Assembly: GCA_016793805.1 (NCBI GenBank)
Contig: JAEUIZ010000040.1
Location: 186,001 to 250,000, forward strand
Length of the DNA stretch: 64,000 bases
Reading direction: 5' to 3'
Source: Phycisphaerae bacterium
GTDB lineage: Bacteria > Planctomycetota > Phycisphaerae > Phycisphaerales > UBA1924
Every line of letters starts with the position of its first letter. Position 1 is the stretch's first letter. Both the position numbers and the translations under genes were made by a program. The notes beneath the pieces are model-generated. The model saw nothing but the letters and a program-made list of their open reading frames with translations. It was not told the DNA's origin and did no database searches. Below, piece after piece: positions 8,820 to 17,760 of the stretch.

Positions 8820-10256
8820 CTAGTACCACTGGAACGTGGGGGTGGCGACGGCGAGCCCGATGGCCTCGCGGATTCTCGTGGCGGTGGGGTTGTTCGGCAG
8901 CATGTAGTTCGTCAGCGACGCCTTCTCCGCCGCGGTCATACGGCTGGCGGTGAGGACGTAACTCAGGCGATCGGCGATCGGGGCGGCCTGCGTCGCGCCC
9001 GCGGTGACGACGTTGGTGTCCACCGTCACACCCGTGTACTCGTTGTTCATCATCGACGCGCCGAAGTTCCACCTTGGCAGGAGCAGGCCGGACCAGTACT
9101 CGGCGGTGTCGGGGTAGCCGTTGGGCGGCGCCCAGCCGAAGAGTTGATGGCCCGCGGCCAGCAGCGCCGTCTGCATGTTCCAACTGACGTTCCCCGCGGG
9201 GGGATTGACGGTGGCGCCCAGCGCACGGAGCGCGGAGACGAGCAGGTGGAAGGGCCGCTTGAGTTTCTTGGGCGGCGGGGTCGCGGCGACGAAGGCGAGC
9301 GTCGTCCGGAGCATCGACCTGATGTCGCCTCCCGTGGCGGTGTAGGTCGCGGCGACGGCGTCGATCTGCGGCGTCGTCGGGGCTTCTGTAAGGAAGCGGT
9401 GGAGCATCTTTCTGGCGATGAAGCGAGCGGTGCTGGGGTGCGCGATGAGGATGTTCAGCACGTCCTCGCCGTCCTGCTGCCCCAGCTCGGCGGATCGAGC
9501 GGGGATGACGTGTCCCAGGACCACCTTCTGCCCCGTGTCGTGATTGCTCGGGATGTACCGGAAGCGGTAGGCGTTGGTGCCGGAGGAGCCGCTGTAGTAC
9601 GACCACCCGGTGAAGCAGCGGGCAACCTCGACGACGTCCTGCTGGGAGTATCCGCCGTCGACGCCCATGCTGTGGAGTTCCATGAGTTCGCGGGCGTAGT
9701 TCTCGTTGATGTTGCCGACGCGGTTGGTGTCGTTGTTGAGGTAGATGAGCATCGCGGGGCTGTGCGCGCTCGCCCGCAACAGATCGCCAAACGTCCCCAT
9801 GGCATTGGCTCGGATCACGTCGCGGTCATCGATGGTCTTGATGAGGCTGACGAGCGGGTCGGACTGGAGTTGGATGTGGAAGTGGTCGGACCACATCTCG
9901 ACGACGCGCTCGTACATCTGCCGCTTGCTCATCACCGCGCGGAGGATCGTTGCGCGGGTCAACTGGTTGATGACGGTGGTGGTGGATTGCAGCGCGATCT
10001 GGTCCGGGGTCATCGTGAGCGTGTTGTAGTTGGGGCCCGCCAGGATCGTGCTGAGCGTGCTGTCGTCGATGGCCTCGTAGTTGAGGTGGTGCTTGACGTA
10101 GGCCTCGTTGCCCAAGACCTTCGCCAGGCCGAGTTCCTCCTGCGTGAGGCCCATCGTCATGCGGTCAACGAGCGCCAGCGGCCCGGACTTGGGATCCTGT
10201 GGCCCGGCGAGGATGCCGGCACTCAACACTGCGCTCGCCGAGGTCAGCACGCTCAT
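8820..10256 (-). CDS. DUF1800 family protein
   Basis: This 478-residue protein is the first gene of a two-gene operon with the DUF1501 protein. Its N-terminus (MSVLTSASAVLSAGILAGP) resembles a weak signal peptide. DUF1800 hallmarks are the LVDRMTMGLTQEE start, MYERVVEMWSDHFHI, NENYARELMELHSMGVDGGYSQ..VVEVARCFTGW and RFIARKMLHRFL. The family is a helical protein of unknown activity, usually exported and encoded beside a DUF1501 partner. The ATG at 10256 has GGAGGG six nt upstream. A small hairpin (10270-10284) abuts that Shine-Dalgarno. Confidence 0.9.
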   Translation of the reverse strand: MSVLTSASAVLSAGILAGPQDPKSGPLALVDRMTMGLTQEELGLAKVLGNEAYVKHHLNYEAIDDSTLSTILAGPNYNTLTMTPDQIALQSTTTVINQLTRATILRAVMSKRQMYERVVEMWSDHFHIQLQSDPLVSLIKTIDDRDVIRANAMGTFGDLLRASAHSPAMLIYLNNDTNRVGNINENYARELMELHSMGVDGGYSQQDVVEVARCFTGWSYYSGSSGTNAYRFRYIPSNHDTGQKVVLGHVIPARSAELGQQDGEDVLNILIAHPSTARFIARKMLHRFLTEAPTTPQIDAVAATYTATGGDIRSMLRTTLAFVAATPPPKKLKRPFHLLVSALRALGATVNPPAGNVSWNMQTALLAAGHQLFGWAPPNGYPDTAEYWSGLLLPRWNFGASMMNNEYTGVTVDTNVVTAGATQAAPIADRLSYVLTASRMTAAEKASLTNYMLPNNPTATRIREAIGLAVATPTFQWY

Positions 10257-10417
10257 GGTGACCCTCCGAGCCGCTCAAGGCGGCGAACCAGGCCCCTGCG
10301 GCCCCACCACGCACGCGCCCGGCGGGGTCCCTGACTGCCCAGATTACCATCGTTGTCAAGAGAACGCCCGTCGCCGTTGGCTATTGCACGACGTCGGCGA
10401 GTGGACGCGATGCACTG
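10257..10417. promoter_or_regulatory. Promoter/leader region of the DUF1800-DUF1501 operon
   Basis: This spacer separates the DUF1800 start from the stop of the upstream co-directional oxidoreductase gene. It contains a GCCGC/GCGGC hairpin at 10270-10284 directly before the GGAGGG Shine-Dalgarno. No clear -35/-10 boxes or coding region were recognised. Confidence 0.3.
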
Positions 10418-11620
10418 TCAAGGAGTGAACGGCGCCGGAGCCAGCGACGCGCGATCGAGACCGAACAGCGTGCGATCATCGTCCATCATCGCGTCCACGG
10501 CCGCGAGTGCAGCACGGTGGGCCATTGACATGCCGTGACCGTTGAACGCGCCGCTGAACCAGACGCTCCCCGGCAACCACGGCCCCGGCACGGGTGAGAT
10601 GATCGGCAAGCCATCGGCCGTCATCGCCATCGTGCCCGCCCATCGCTGCAGGATCAACGCGCGATCGAGGCGAACGCCGAGGAGCCGCTCCGCGAGGCGC
10701 TCGATCTCGGCCTGCACCTCGCCGGTGGTGCGATCCTCGAAGCCGACTTCGGCATCGGCGAACCGATCGCGACACCCGCCGATGACGATGGCGCCGTCGG
10801 CGGCACGACGGACATAGTCGTACCCGAAGCGAGCGTAGTAGGAGTAGTCCAGACGGATCGATTCGTCGCGGAGCGCGAGCATCTGGCCGCGCTTGGGATG
10901 CACCAGCGGCGCGAGGCTCGGCAGCACCAGACCCGCGTAGGCGTTGACGCACACGAGGACCCTCGGCGCGACGAAGCGACCGTCGGTCGTCCGCACCTCA
11001 AGGTCGCGTGCGCCCTCGCCGGGCTCGATGGCGACGGTCTCTTGCCCCTCCCAGACCGGCCGCGCGAGGCGATGGGCAAGGTGCGTGAGCACCTCGACGG
11101 GGTTGCACGCGGCGTCGGCGGGGTTCAACAGGCCCGCGAGAGGCCGACGCTCGCCCGTGCCTGCCCAGATTGAGTCGCCACACCGACCCGGATCGAGCCA
11201 GCCGACCTCGAAGCCGTCCTCGCGCAACATGTCGCGCGAGCGCGCCAGTTCGTCACGCTCGGCCTCGTCCATCGCGAGCAGGCACGACGGGACGCGGCGC
11301 GTGGACGGGAGCGACTCGACGCCCTCGGCACGGAGGCCGGCGAGGTTCTCTTCGGTCCATCGCCAGAGGAGCCGGGCCGTGTCTTGCCCGTGGATCTCGG
11401 CGGCGCGGGCGTAGGACTCGGCGGCGCCGCGCATGAGAAAGCCCGCGTTGCGAGAACTCGCCCCGCACCCGATGGTGCCGCGCTCGACGACGTGGACGAC
11501 CAGCCCTCGGCGCTCGAGGTGCAGCGCGGCCGAGAGCCCGCAGATGCCGGCGCCGACGACGATGGCATCGCCGCGGACGGTGCCCAGCGCGTGCGATCGC
11601 CGCCAGTGGCTGATGGACAT
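10418..11620 (-). CDS. FAD-dependent oxidoreductase (DAO family)
   Basis: This 400-residue enzyme has an N-terminal FAD-binding Rossmann motif, AIVVGAGICGLSAALHLERRG (about residues 18-38), then CGASSRNAGFL, typical of D-amino-acid-oxidase-like (DadA/PuuB) proteins. The C-terminal part has the family's KRGQMLALR region, the catalytic-domain segment RRAADGAIVIGGCRD, and a second flavin contact AGTMAMTADGLPIISPVPG. It probably oxidises an amine or amino acid; the substrate cannot be read from sequence. The ATG at 11620 was chosen because upstream codons are low-complexity Arg/Pro without homology features. It lies 65 nt downstream of the phosphohexomutase gene on the same strand and may be co-transcribed with it. 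Confidence 0.85.
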   Translation of the reverse strand: MSISHWRRSHALGTVRGDAIVVGAGICGLSAALHLERRGLVVHVVERGTIGCGASSRNAGFLMRGAAESYARAAEIHGQDTARLLWRWTEENLAGLRAEGVESLPSTRRVPSCLLAMDEAERDELARSRDMLREDGFEVGWLDPGRCGDSIWAGTGERRPLAGLLNPADAACNPVEVLTHLAHRLARPVWEGQETVAIEPGEGARDLEVRTTDGRFVAPRVLVCVNAYAGLVLPSLAPLVHPKRGQMLALRDESIRLDYSYYARFGYDYVRRAADGAIVIGGCRDRFADAEVGFEDRTTGEVQAEIERLAERLLGVRLDRALILQRWAGTMAMTADGLPIISPVPGPWLPGSVWFSGAFNGHGMSMAHRAALAAVDAMMDDDRTLFGLDRASLAPAPFTP

Positions 11621-11685
11621 GGGCGGAGTGTATCGGCGACGCCGGGGTGATCGACGAGCGCGCCGCGTGCGGACGCCGGGCGGCT

Positions 11686-13107
11686 CTAGTGATCGACCCT
11701 GACGCCGAGCATCGGCGAGATCTCGCCGAGCATCCGTTGGAGCACCTTGGCGTCCTTGGCCTCGAGGTTGAGGCGCAGCAGCGGCTCGGTGTTGCTCTTG
11801 CGGATGTTGCACCACCACCCGTGCTTGGCGAACGCGTTGAGGGTGACGCCGTCGAGTTCGTCGATGGCGGCGTTGTGCGTGGTGCCGGGGCCAAGGGCCT
11901 TCTTCACCACGGCGATCGCGCCGTCCTTGTCCTCAATTTGGAAGTTGATCTCGCCGGACTGCTTGTATCGCTGCACGGGCTTGACGAGTTCGGACATGCT
12001 CTTGCCCGACTTGGCGAGCACGGTGAGGACGGTGGCCATCGCGATCGCGCCGGAGTCCGCGTTGAAGTTGTCGCGGAAGTAGAAGTGCCCCGACAGTTCG
12101 CCGCCGAACACGCCCCCGTGCTCGGCGAGCGCGGCTTTCATGAAGACGTGCCCGACGCGGCAGCGAATCGGTACCCCGCCCGCCGCCTTCACGTCCTCCT
12201 CCACCGCGCGTGTCGAGCGAAGGTCGTAGACGATCCCGGCGCCCTTGTTCGAGGCCAGGAAGTGCCGCGCCAGCACCGCCGTCAGGTGATCGCACCCCAC
12301 GATGTGGCCCTTCTCGTCCACCACGACGCAGCGGTCGGCGTCGCCGTCGAAGCAGATGCCCAGCGCAGCCTTCTCCTCGACCACGGCCTTCTGGAGCCCG
12401 GCCAGGTTCGCCGCCACGAGCGGATTCGGCTCGTGGACGAACTCGCCCTTGGAGTTGTCGAAGTTCATCTCGACGATGGTGAGCCCGGGCACGTCGGCGC
12501 CCTTCTTGCCGAAGATCTTGGGGACCATCGTGCCCGCCATGCCGTTGGATGCGTCCACGACCACGCGGAGTTTCTTCCCGCCAAGGTCGAGGAACCGGCG
12601 GACGTGGGCCTTGTAGTCGGGCCAGAGGTCGCGACGCTCGACGCGTCCGTTGGCCGGGACAAGCGTGGCCTTGTCCACCATCGCCGCCCGCTTGCGGATC
12701 TCGCCCAGCCCGGTGGTCTCGCCCACCGGCTTCGCCTTCCGCTTGCTGATCTTGAACCCGTTATACTGCGGCGGGTTGTGACTCGCGGTGGTCATGATCC
12801 CGCCCGCACAATCGAGGTGGTTGATCGCAAAGTAGACCATCGGGGTGTCGCAGAGCCCAATGTCCACCACGTCACCCCCCTGCTCCGTGATCCCCTTGAT
12901 CAGTTGGTCCGTCAGCGACGGCGAACTCTTCCGCATGTCGCGCCCGACGACCAGGTTGCGCATCATCGGCGTGGTGTCCCCTGCGGCCTCGGCCTCGTCG
13001 CGGAGGAACCGGCTCGCCCCATACCCGATCTGCCACGCCATCGTCTCGTTGAGCAGGTCCGGGTACGTCCCGCGAATGTCATACGCCTTGAACACGCGTC
13101 CGAGCAT
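11686..13107 (-). CDS. Phosphomannomutase/phosphoglucomutase
   Basis: This 473-residue alpha-D-phosphohexomutase interconverts hexose 1- and 6-phosphates for nucleotide-sugar supply. All four signature loops are present. These are the start FKAYDIRGTYP, the active-site serine loop MTTASHNPPQYNG (phosphoserine in TASHNP), the metal loop CFDGDADRC, and the sugar-binding loop GGELSGHFYF. A phosphate-binding RKSNTEPLLRLNLEA sits near the C-terminus. Length matches the ManB/AlgC family. The ATG at 13107 follows an AGGAGGC-type Shine-Dalgarno. It could feed the sugar-nucleotide epimerase at ~31 kb, but they are not linked. Confidence 0.93.
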   Translation of the reverse strand: MLGRVFKAYDIRGTYPDLLNETMAWQIGYGASRFLRDEAEAAGDTTPMMRNLVVGRDMRKSSPSLTDQLIKGITEQGGDVVDIGLCDTPMVYFAINHLDCAGGIMTTASHNPPQYNGFKISKRKAKPVGETTGLGEIRKRAAMVDKATLVPANGRVERRDLWPDYKAHVRRFLDLGGKKLRVVVDASNGMAGTMVPKIFGKKGADVPGLTIVEMNFDNSKGEFVHEPNPLVAANLAGLQKAVVEEKAALGICFDGDADRCVVVDEKGHIVGCDHLTAVLARHFLASNKGAGIVYDLRSTRAVEEDVKAAGGVPIRCRVGHVFMKAALAEHGGVFGGELSGHFYFRDNFNADSGAIAMATVLTVLAKSGKSMSELVKPVQRYKQSGEINFQIEDKDGAIAVVKKALGPGTTHNAAIDELDGVTLNAFAKHGWWCNIRKSNTEPLLRLNLEAKDAKVLQRMLGEISPMLGVRVDH

Positions 13108-13293
13108 GAGTGCCTCCTGAAGGGCGTTGAGGATAGGTTCGTCGCGCTTCGCTGGCGAGAATGTGCGGACTTTGTTTGGTTCCTGCGATCCAAACTAGCG
13201 ACGATCCGCGGTGATGTCGCATTGCTGAAGTGGCGGCAGGACCGCCCAGCAACTGTGGGCAGCGCCAGCGGCAGGATTGCCGCGGAGTCTCGA

Positions 13294-13716
13294 ATGTACC
13301 TCTTCGCGTGGCAAGTTCTTCAGATCATCTCAGCCATCCCGCTCGTGGCATTCCCCATCTTCGTGCAGGCCAAGGAATCCCTCGACGAGCCCGCCCGTCC
13401 GGTGTCGCTCGGCACGTTCGGCATCGTGATGATGTGCGCGTCCTGGTTCGTGGTCGCGGGGCTCATCAATGCCGTCGTGGTGTCGCGCTTGCTCGGTTGG
13501 CATTGGGCCGTCGCGTTGGTGCTGGGCATCGCGGCCTCTGCCACCGGCGCTGGCGTCGCCTCGGCGCTCCTCTACACCATGGCGACCGTCGGCGGGCGAG
13601 GGCTCACCTTCGCCGGCACCGCCATGATCGCCGCGATGGTGCTCGTCAACGTCATGGGCCCGCGTTGGGCCCGTGGCATCGACTACGACCAACGCACGAC
13701 GACCTTGCCGAACTGA
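13294..13716 (+). CDS. Small multi-pass membrane protein, function unknown
   Basis: This is a 140-residue protein with four predicted membrane helices: LQIISAIPLVAFPIFV, GIVMMCASWFVVAGLINAVV, WAVALVLGIAASATGAGVASALL and LTFAGTAMIAAMVLVNVMG. The frame is open far upstream, but only this part has membrane-protein character. The ATG at 13294 follows a weak GCGGAG. I do not recognise a family. It is an isolated plus-strand gene between minus-strand neighbours, and its last 34 nt overlap the convergent MDR dehydrogenase gene. Gene reality is likely but not certain. Confidence 0.6.
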   Translation: MYLFAWQVLQIISAIPLVAFPIFVQAKESLDEPARPVSLGTFGIVMMCASWFVVAGLINAVVVSRLLGWHWAVALVLGIAASATGAGVASALLYTMATVGGRGLTFAGTAMIAAMVLVNVMGPRWARGIDYDQRTTTLPN

Positions 13717-14729
13717 TCCCCGGCCTCTAGCCGCTGGTACGCCTTGGTCGCGTCCTCGGGCTTGAACACCTCGTCGACCACGGGGGCGAGTTTCCCATCG
13801 CGAAAGAGCGCGGCAACCTCGTGGAACTCCTCGTTCGAGCCCATCGTCGATCCCAGCACCCGCAACTGATTCCAGAAGATCCGTGCCAGATCCGTCACGG
13901 CGTCCGGCCCGCTCGTGCAGCCCGGGGTGACGTACGCCCCGCCACGGGCAAGTGACTTGATGCAGTTCAGGTGCGTGGCCTTGCCCGACGAGTCCACAGC
14001 CATGTCCACGCCGCGCTTCCCGGTCCAGGCGCGGACCTCCTTGGACCAATCCTGGCCCGTGTCCAGGACGGTGAACGCGGCGCCAAGGGCCTTGGCACGA
14101 TCGAGTTTCCACTGGTGGCGGCTCGTCACCGCGACCGGGCAGGCGAAGTGCCTCGCGATCGCAAGGGCCGAAGTCGCGACGCCGCCCCCGATGCCGGTGA
14201 TGAGCACCGTCTGACCAGGCCGGAGTTGTCCCTTGGTCACGATCATCGACCAGGCCGTGAGCGCGCACAGCCCGAACGCGGCGGCGGCGGCGGGATCGGC
14301 GTCGTCGTTGACCGCGGCGAGATTCGCGGCGGGAACGACGAATCGCTCCGCGAACATCCCGTGGTGGTGCTCGCCGATCAGTTGGTACTCGGGCGCGAGC
14401 GTCGAGGCCGGCGGATCATCGGGGGCGACTCGCGGCGGGACTCGCGTGGCGGCGTTGACGATGACACGACGGCCGATCCATGCCTTGTCCACTCCCTCAC
14501 CCACGGCGGTCACCTTGCCGCACGCGTCGCAGCCCGAGATGCGGGGATAGGTCAGGGCAAGCCCGGGGACCCCGCGACCGACCCACAGGTCCATCTGGTT
14601 GAACGCCGTGGCGAGGGTCGAAACGAGGGCCTGACCCGGGCCGGGGGCCGCGGGCTCTGGCCAGTCGGTGACGAATCGCACGTTGGGGGCGACGGGGGAG
14701 CCCTGCTTGGTGACGACGATGGCGCGCAT
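13683..14729 (-). CDS. MDR-superfamily alcohol dehydrogenase / quinone oxidoreductase
   Basis: This 348-residue protein is a medium-chain dehydrogenase. A GroES-like N-terminal domain (GQALVSTLATAFNQMDLWVGRG, SGCDACGKVTAVGEGV) is followed by a Rossmann domain with the nucleotide motif VLITGIGGGVATSALAIARHF (AxxGxGGxxxxA type). The substrate is unknown. The four-cysteine structural zinc loop of classical alcohol dehydrogenases is absent, so it is closer to zinc-independent quinone-oxidoreductase-like members. The start ATG at 14729 (MRAIVVTKQG) fits the family better than an upstream in-frame ATG at 14762. It lies 77 nt downstream of rplS on the same strand. Confidence 0.87.
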   Translation of the reverse strand: MRAIVVTKQGSPVAPNVRFVTDWPEPAAPGPGQALVSTLATAFNQMDLWVGRGVPGLALTYPRISGCDACGKVTAVGEGVDKAWIGRRVIVNAATRVPPRVAPDDPPASTLAPEYQLIGEHHHGMFAERFVVPAANLAAVNDDADPAAAAAFGLCALTAWSMIVTKGQLRPGQTVLITGIGGGVATSALAIARHFACPVAVTSRHQWKLDRAKALGAAFTVLDTGQDWSKEVRAWTGKRGVDMAVDSSGKATHLNCIKSLARGGAYVTPGCTSGPDAVTDLARIFWNQLRVLGSTMGSNEEFHEVAALFRDGKLAPVVDEVFKPEDATKAYQRLEAGDQFGKVVVRWS

Positions 14730-14806
14730 GGCCGAACAATACCGCACGCGAGCCCCGCACACGGGCGCACACCGATCGCTTCAAAGAATCGTGCCTTCGA
14801 GTCGGA

Positions 14807-15199
14807 TCAGGCCCCGCCGAGCGTGGGCAGGTCCTTGACGTGCTTCATGCCGCGGCGGCGGTCGCGGAGACGACGGCTCTTGCCCGCGCGGTCACGCAGG
14901 TAGTACAACTTCGCCCGGCGAGCGTCGGCACGACGCACCACGTCAATCTTCGAGATCATCGGGGAGTTGATCGGGAGAATGCGCTCGATCCCGACCTCGT
15001 CCACCAGCCGGCGGACAGTGATCATCTCATTGACCCCGCGGCCCTTGCGAGCGATCAGCACGCCCTGGAAGACCTGGGTGCGCTCCTTGTCCCCCTCCAC
15101 GATGCGGACGTGGACGTTGATCGTGTCGCCGATGTCCATGCGCGGAATATCGGACTTGAGCATGGACTGGGTCAGGGATTCGATGAGTTGCTGCGACAT
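14807..15199 (-). CDS. rplS: 50S ribosomal protein L19
   Basis: This 130-residue protein is a full-length L19, located at the 30S-50S interface. Recognisable family segments are FRVGDT-like MDIGDTINVHVRIVEG, ERTQVFQGVLIARKGRG, ITVRRLVDEVGIERILPINSP and RRADARRAKLYYLRDR. The gene stands apart from its usual rpsP-rimM-trmD partners. Here it sits between a rhodanese-like lipoprotein and an MDR dehydrogenase on the same strand. Confidence 0.97.
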   Translation of the reverse strand: MSQQLIESLTQSMLKSDIPRMDIGDTINVHVRIVEGDKERTQVFQGVLIARKGRGVNEMITVRRLVDEVGIERILPINSPMISKIDVVRRADARRAKLYYLRDRAGKSRRLRDRRRGMKHVKDLPTLGGA

Positions 15200-15323
15200 G
15201 GCGAGGTTCCGTGGTTGAGGACGGGGAGTCTAGGCGGCCCACCCCGGGGCCTTCTACCCGTGGCCTTTGGCAGCCGGAGAACAAGGCAGAGCCGAACGAG
15301 ACGCCGGACGGAGCGAGGATCGG

Positions 15324-15851
15324 CTACCGGTCGGGGTTCTCGCCCGGCGGGCGCCACTCGCGCTTGGGCTTGGCCTCCTCGCCCTCGGGCGGTTTGGAAG
15401 CCGCGGACTGGTCGCCCGTGCCCTCGATCGGATATCCACGGGCCGTCCACTCCTTGAGGCCCGCGGAGTACCACCGCACGCGGGGATGCCCGATGAGAAT
15501 GAGCCGCTTCACCATGCCCTTGGCGGTGGCGCTGCCGGGATCGTCCCCATAGACCACGATCGTGTTGTACGGGGTAAGGCGTGGGTCCGGGGGGCCCTTG
15601 GCATCGACCTTGGGGAGCGTGAGATTCAGTGCCCCAGGGATTCTGGCGGCGTCGTACCTGGCTTGCGGCCTTGGATCCACGAAAGCGGCGGCGTTCCGCT
15701 CGCCCTTCTGCACACGCTGGTAGAGCGGCCAGACCTCGGAGGTGGTGATGGGGCGAATGTCCGAGTCGCGCGTGGTGCGCTCGCACCCTCCGACCCCCGC
15801 CGCCCCGGCTGCCGCCAGCCCGATGCCGATTGCGCCCGCGACTCGATGCAT
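15324..15851 (-). CDS. Rhodanese-like domain lipoprotein, catalytic Cys absent
   Basis: This 175-residue protein has a lipoprotein signal (GLAAAGAAGVGGC, Cys23) and one rhodanese domain. Seen are ITTSEVWPLYQRVQKGERNAAAFVDPRP, the IPGALNLTLP strand, and the end signature WYSAGLKEWTARGYPIEG. The loop that normally carries the sulfur-accepting cysteine (CxxGxR) reads VVYGDDPGSATAKGM, with no Cys. It is therefore likely a non-catalytic, membrane-tethered rhodanese fold, perhaps a binding or regulatory module. A charged Pro-rich tail follows. It is encoded upstream of rplS and may share a transcript. Confidence 0.8.
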   Translation of the reverse strand: MHRVAGAIGIGLAAAGAAGVGGCERTTRDSDIRPITTSEVWPLYQRVQKGERNAAAFVDPRPQARYDAARIPGALNLTLPKVDAKGPPDPRLTPYNTIVVYGDDPGSATAKGMVKRLILIGHPRVRWYSAGLKEWTARGYPIEGTGDQSAASKPPEGEEAKPKREWRPPGENPDR

Positions 15852-15965
15852 GCCGCACTATATCGCCCCGGGGGCTCGAGTCCCCGCTCCCGCGCTCGCA
15901 GCGAGGTCGGCAGCCGAGGAATCGACCCCGCGGGCCCGGGTCTGGCCGCGGCGCAATGATTGGGG

Positions 15966-16829
15966 ATGCTGCTGACGATCGCCCTCGCCGCGATGGCCGT
16001 GCTGGATCCGCCTCCGAAGGCCAAGGTCGAACTGCTTTCCGAGATGACTACCTTGGTGGCGGGAGAGACCAACACGCTTGGGCTCCAGTTCCGCATCGAC
16101 AAGGAGTGGCACCTCTACTACGCCAGTCAGAATGACACCGGCTTCCCGCCCACGATCGAGTCGGCGACGCTGCCGGAGGGTTTCACGCTGGGGCCGATTC
16201 AATGGCCCGTGCCGACGCGGCACGTCTCCAACGGGGACCTGCTCGACCACATCTACGAGAACGAGGTGACGCTGCTGCTGCCGGTGCGGGTGCCGACGGA
16301 CGCGACCGGCCCGGCGACGATCTCGCTCACGCTCGACTGGCTGGTCTGCAAGGAGGTCTGCCTGATGGGTGGGCAGACGGTGACGCTCACGCTGCCGGTC
16401 TCGAAAGAGCGCACGCCGGCCGAGGTGACGAAGGGGGTCTTTGCTCGCGCTCGGCAGGCGATGCCCAGGCCGGCGAGCGAGGCCGAGTCTCGCGTCGGCA
16501 TGAAATGGGACAACGGACGCCTGGTGCTGTCGGCGCGGCCGCCCACGGCGGGCGCGGGTGATGGAGACACGCGACCGCCGGCTCGCGTGGAGTTCTACCC
16601 CTCGGCAGACTCTGTGCCAATCGTCGATCTGCTGCACGCCGGGGTCAGCGAAACCGGCGAGATCACTCTAGAGGTCGGCGATACGGCTGGGTCTGTGCGG
16701 GGGATGTTGGCGATCTTTCCTAAGCCCAAGGATCAGCCTATTGTTTTCGCGGTTGATCGTGCGGTTCCTGTTCGCGGGAACTCGGAACCGACTCGTTCGT
16801 CTGACCAGCAGCCCCCCAGTGGGCGATAG
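15966..16829 (+). CDS. DsbD N-terminal (DsbD-alpha like) domain protein, periplasmic
   Basis: This 287-residue protein has a signal-like start (MLLTIALAAMAVL) and a domain resembling the N-terminal immunoglobulin-like domain of thiol:disulfide reductase DsbD. Marks are LGLQFRIDKEWHLYYASQNDTG.PP, LPEGFTLGPIQWPVP and the redox pair in LDWLVCKEVCLMGG (CxxxC). In DsbD this domain passes electrons to periplasmic partners, but the eight-helix core and thioredoxin domain are missing. An in-frame TTG at 15960 is an alternative start. It lies 117 nt upstream of a secreted redoxin gene on the same strand, which suggests a shared role in envelope thiol chemistry. Confidence 0.8.
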   Translation: MLLTIALAAMAVLDPPPKAKVELLSEMTTLVAGETNTLGLQFRIDKEWHLYYASQNDTGFPPTIESATLPEGFTLGPIQWPVPTRHVSNGDLLDHIYENEVTLLLPVRVPTDATGPATISLTLDWLVCKEVCLMGGQTVTLTLPVSKERTPAEVTKGVFARARQAMPRPASEAESRVGMKWDNGRLVLSARPPTAGAGDGDTRPPARVEFYPSADSVPIVDLLHAGVSETGEITLEVGDTAGSVRGMLAIFPKPKDQPIVFAVDRAVPVRGNSEPTRSSDQQPPSGR

Positions 16830-16914
16830 GCGACATTCATCGTTCGACGGTTTGCTATTCGATAGATCCCGGCGTACCCCTTCGGGCGTGTGGCCCGACG
16901 GATCGACCGGTTCT

Positions 16915-16931
16915 CGTGCGAAGGATGCACG
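16915..16931 (+). promoter_or_regulatory. Leader hairpin before the redoxin Shine-Dalgarno
   Basis: CGTGC and GCACG form a 5-bp stem with a 7-nt loop. The stem ends 2 nt before the AAGGAG Shine-Dalgarno (16934-16939) of the redoxin gene. It could modulate ribosome access. The evidence is structural only. Confidence 0.35.
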
Positions 16932-16946
16932 ACAAGGAGCAAGACC

Positions 16947-17603
16947 ATGAAGATCAGCGGCAAGCGGTTCCTCGGCGTGATGGCTGGCGCGGCGTTGGGT
17001 TTGATGTCGCCCGCGGCCTTCGCCCAGGACCATGCGGCCCCGGTGAAGAAGGAACAGCCCGCCGCCGCCGACAAGGCCAAGGTTGGGCATCCCGCCCCCA
17101 ACTTCGAACTCAAGGACACCGACGGCAAGATCGTCAAACTCGCGGACTACAAGGGCAAGATCGTCGTCATCGATTGGTTCAACCCCGAGTGCCCCGTCTG
17201 CGCGATGCACTACAAGGCCAACACCGTCCAGAACCTCGTGAGCAAGTTCAAGGACAAGAACGTCGTCTTCCTCGCGATCAACTCCGGCGCGCCCGGGAAG
17301 CAGGGCCATGGCGTCGAGCTCAACGCCGGCTACAAGAAGGACTGGAAGATCGAGTTCCCGGTGCTTCTTGACGAGACCGGCGTGGTCGGTCGCCAGTATG
17401 GCGCCAAGACGACCCCCCACTGCTACGTGATCGACGCCAAGGGCGTGCTGGTGTATGCGGGCGCGATCGACGACGGGAAGCCCGGAACGATCGGGAAGAC
17501 CAACTACGTCGAGCAGGCCGTGAACCAGACCCTCAAGGGCGAGACGGTGAGCACGCCGGAGACCAAGCCCTACGGGTGCAGCGTCAAGTACGGCGCGTCG
17601 TAA
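16947..17603 (+). CDS. Secreted thioredoxin-fold redoxin (AhpC/TSA-like)
   Basis: This 218-residue protein has a signal peptide (residues 1-27, ...MSPAAFAQD) and a redoxin domain: VGHPAPNFELKDTDGKIVKL, VVIDWFNPECPVCAMHY with a CPVC active site, and the cis-Pro region YGAKTTPHCYVIDAKG. It is like the alkyl hydroperoxide reductase/TlpA group and probably acts on thiols or peroxides outside the cytoplasm. The ATG at 16947 has a strong AAGGAG eight nt upstream. It lies downstream of the DsbD N-domain gene, which suggests one redox unit. A strong terminator hairpin follows. Confidence 0.88.
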   Translation: MKISGKRFLGVMAGAALGLMSPAAFAQDHAAPVKKEQPAAADKAKVGHPAPNFELKDTDGKIVKLADYKGKIVVIDWFNPECPVCAMHYKANTVQNLVSKFKDKNVVFLAINSGAPGKQGHGVELNAGYKKDWKIEFPVLLDETGVVGRQYGAKTTPHCYVIDAKGVLVYAGAIDDGKPGTIGKTNYVEQAVNQTLKGETVSTPETKPYGCSVKYGAS

Positions 17604-17683
17604 GTTCTCCACCGCCCTTTGGGCGCGACGCGCCGATCGTGAGGCCTCGAGCCCCACGCGATCGGTGCAGCGCCACCGCAGAC

Positions 17684-17711
17684 GAGGCCCGGGCACACGT
17701 GCTCGGGCCTC
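17684..17711 (+). terminator. Intrinsic terminator after the redoxin gene
   Basis: A 13-bp stem (GAGGCCCGGGCAC / GTGCTCGGGCCTC, one G-T pair) with a 2-nt loop is followed on the plus strand by ATTCTTT. It lies in the convergent gap between the redoxin gene and aspS. Confidence 0.7.
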
Positions 17712-17760
17712 ATTCTTTGGTGTGGTCCTCGCCGCGCGATCCCGGGTGCGGGCGTGACGC

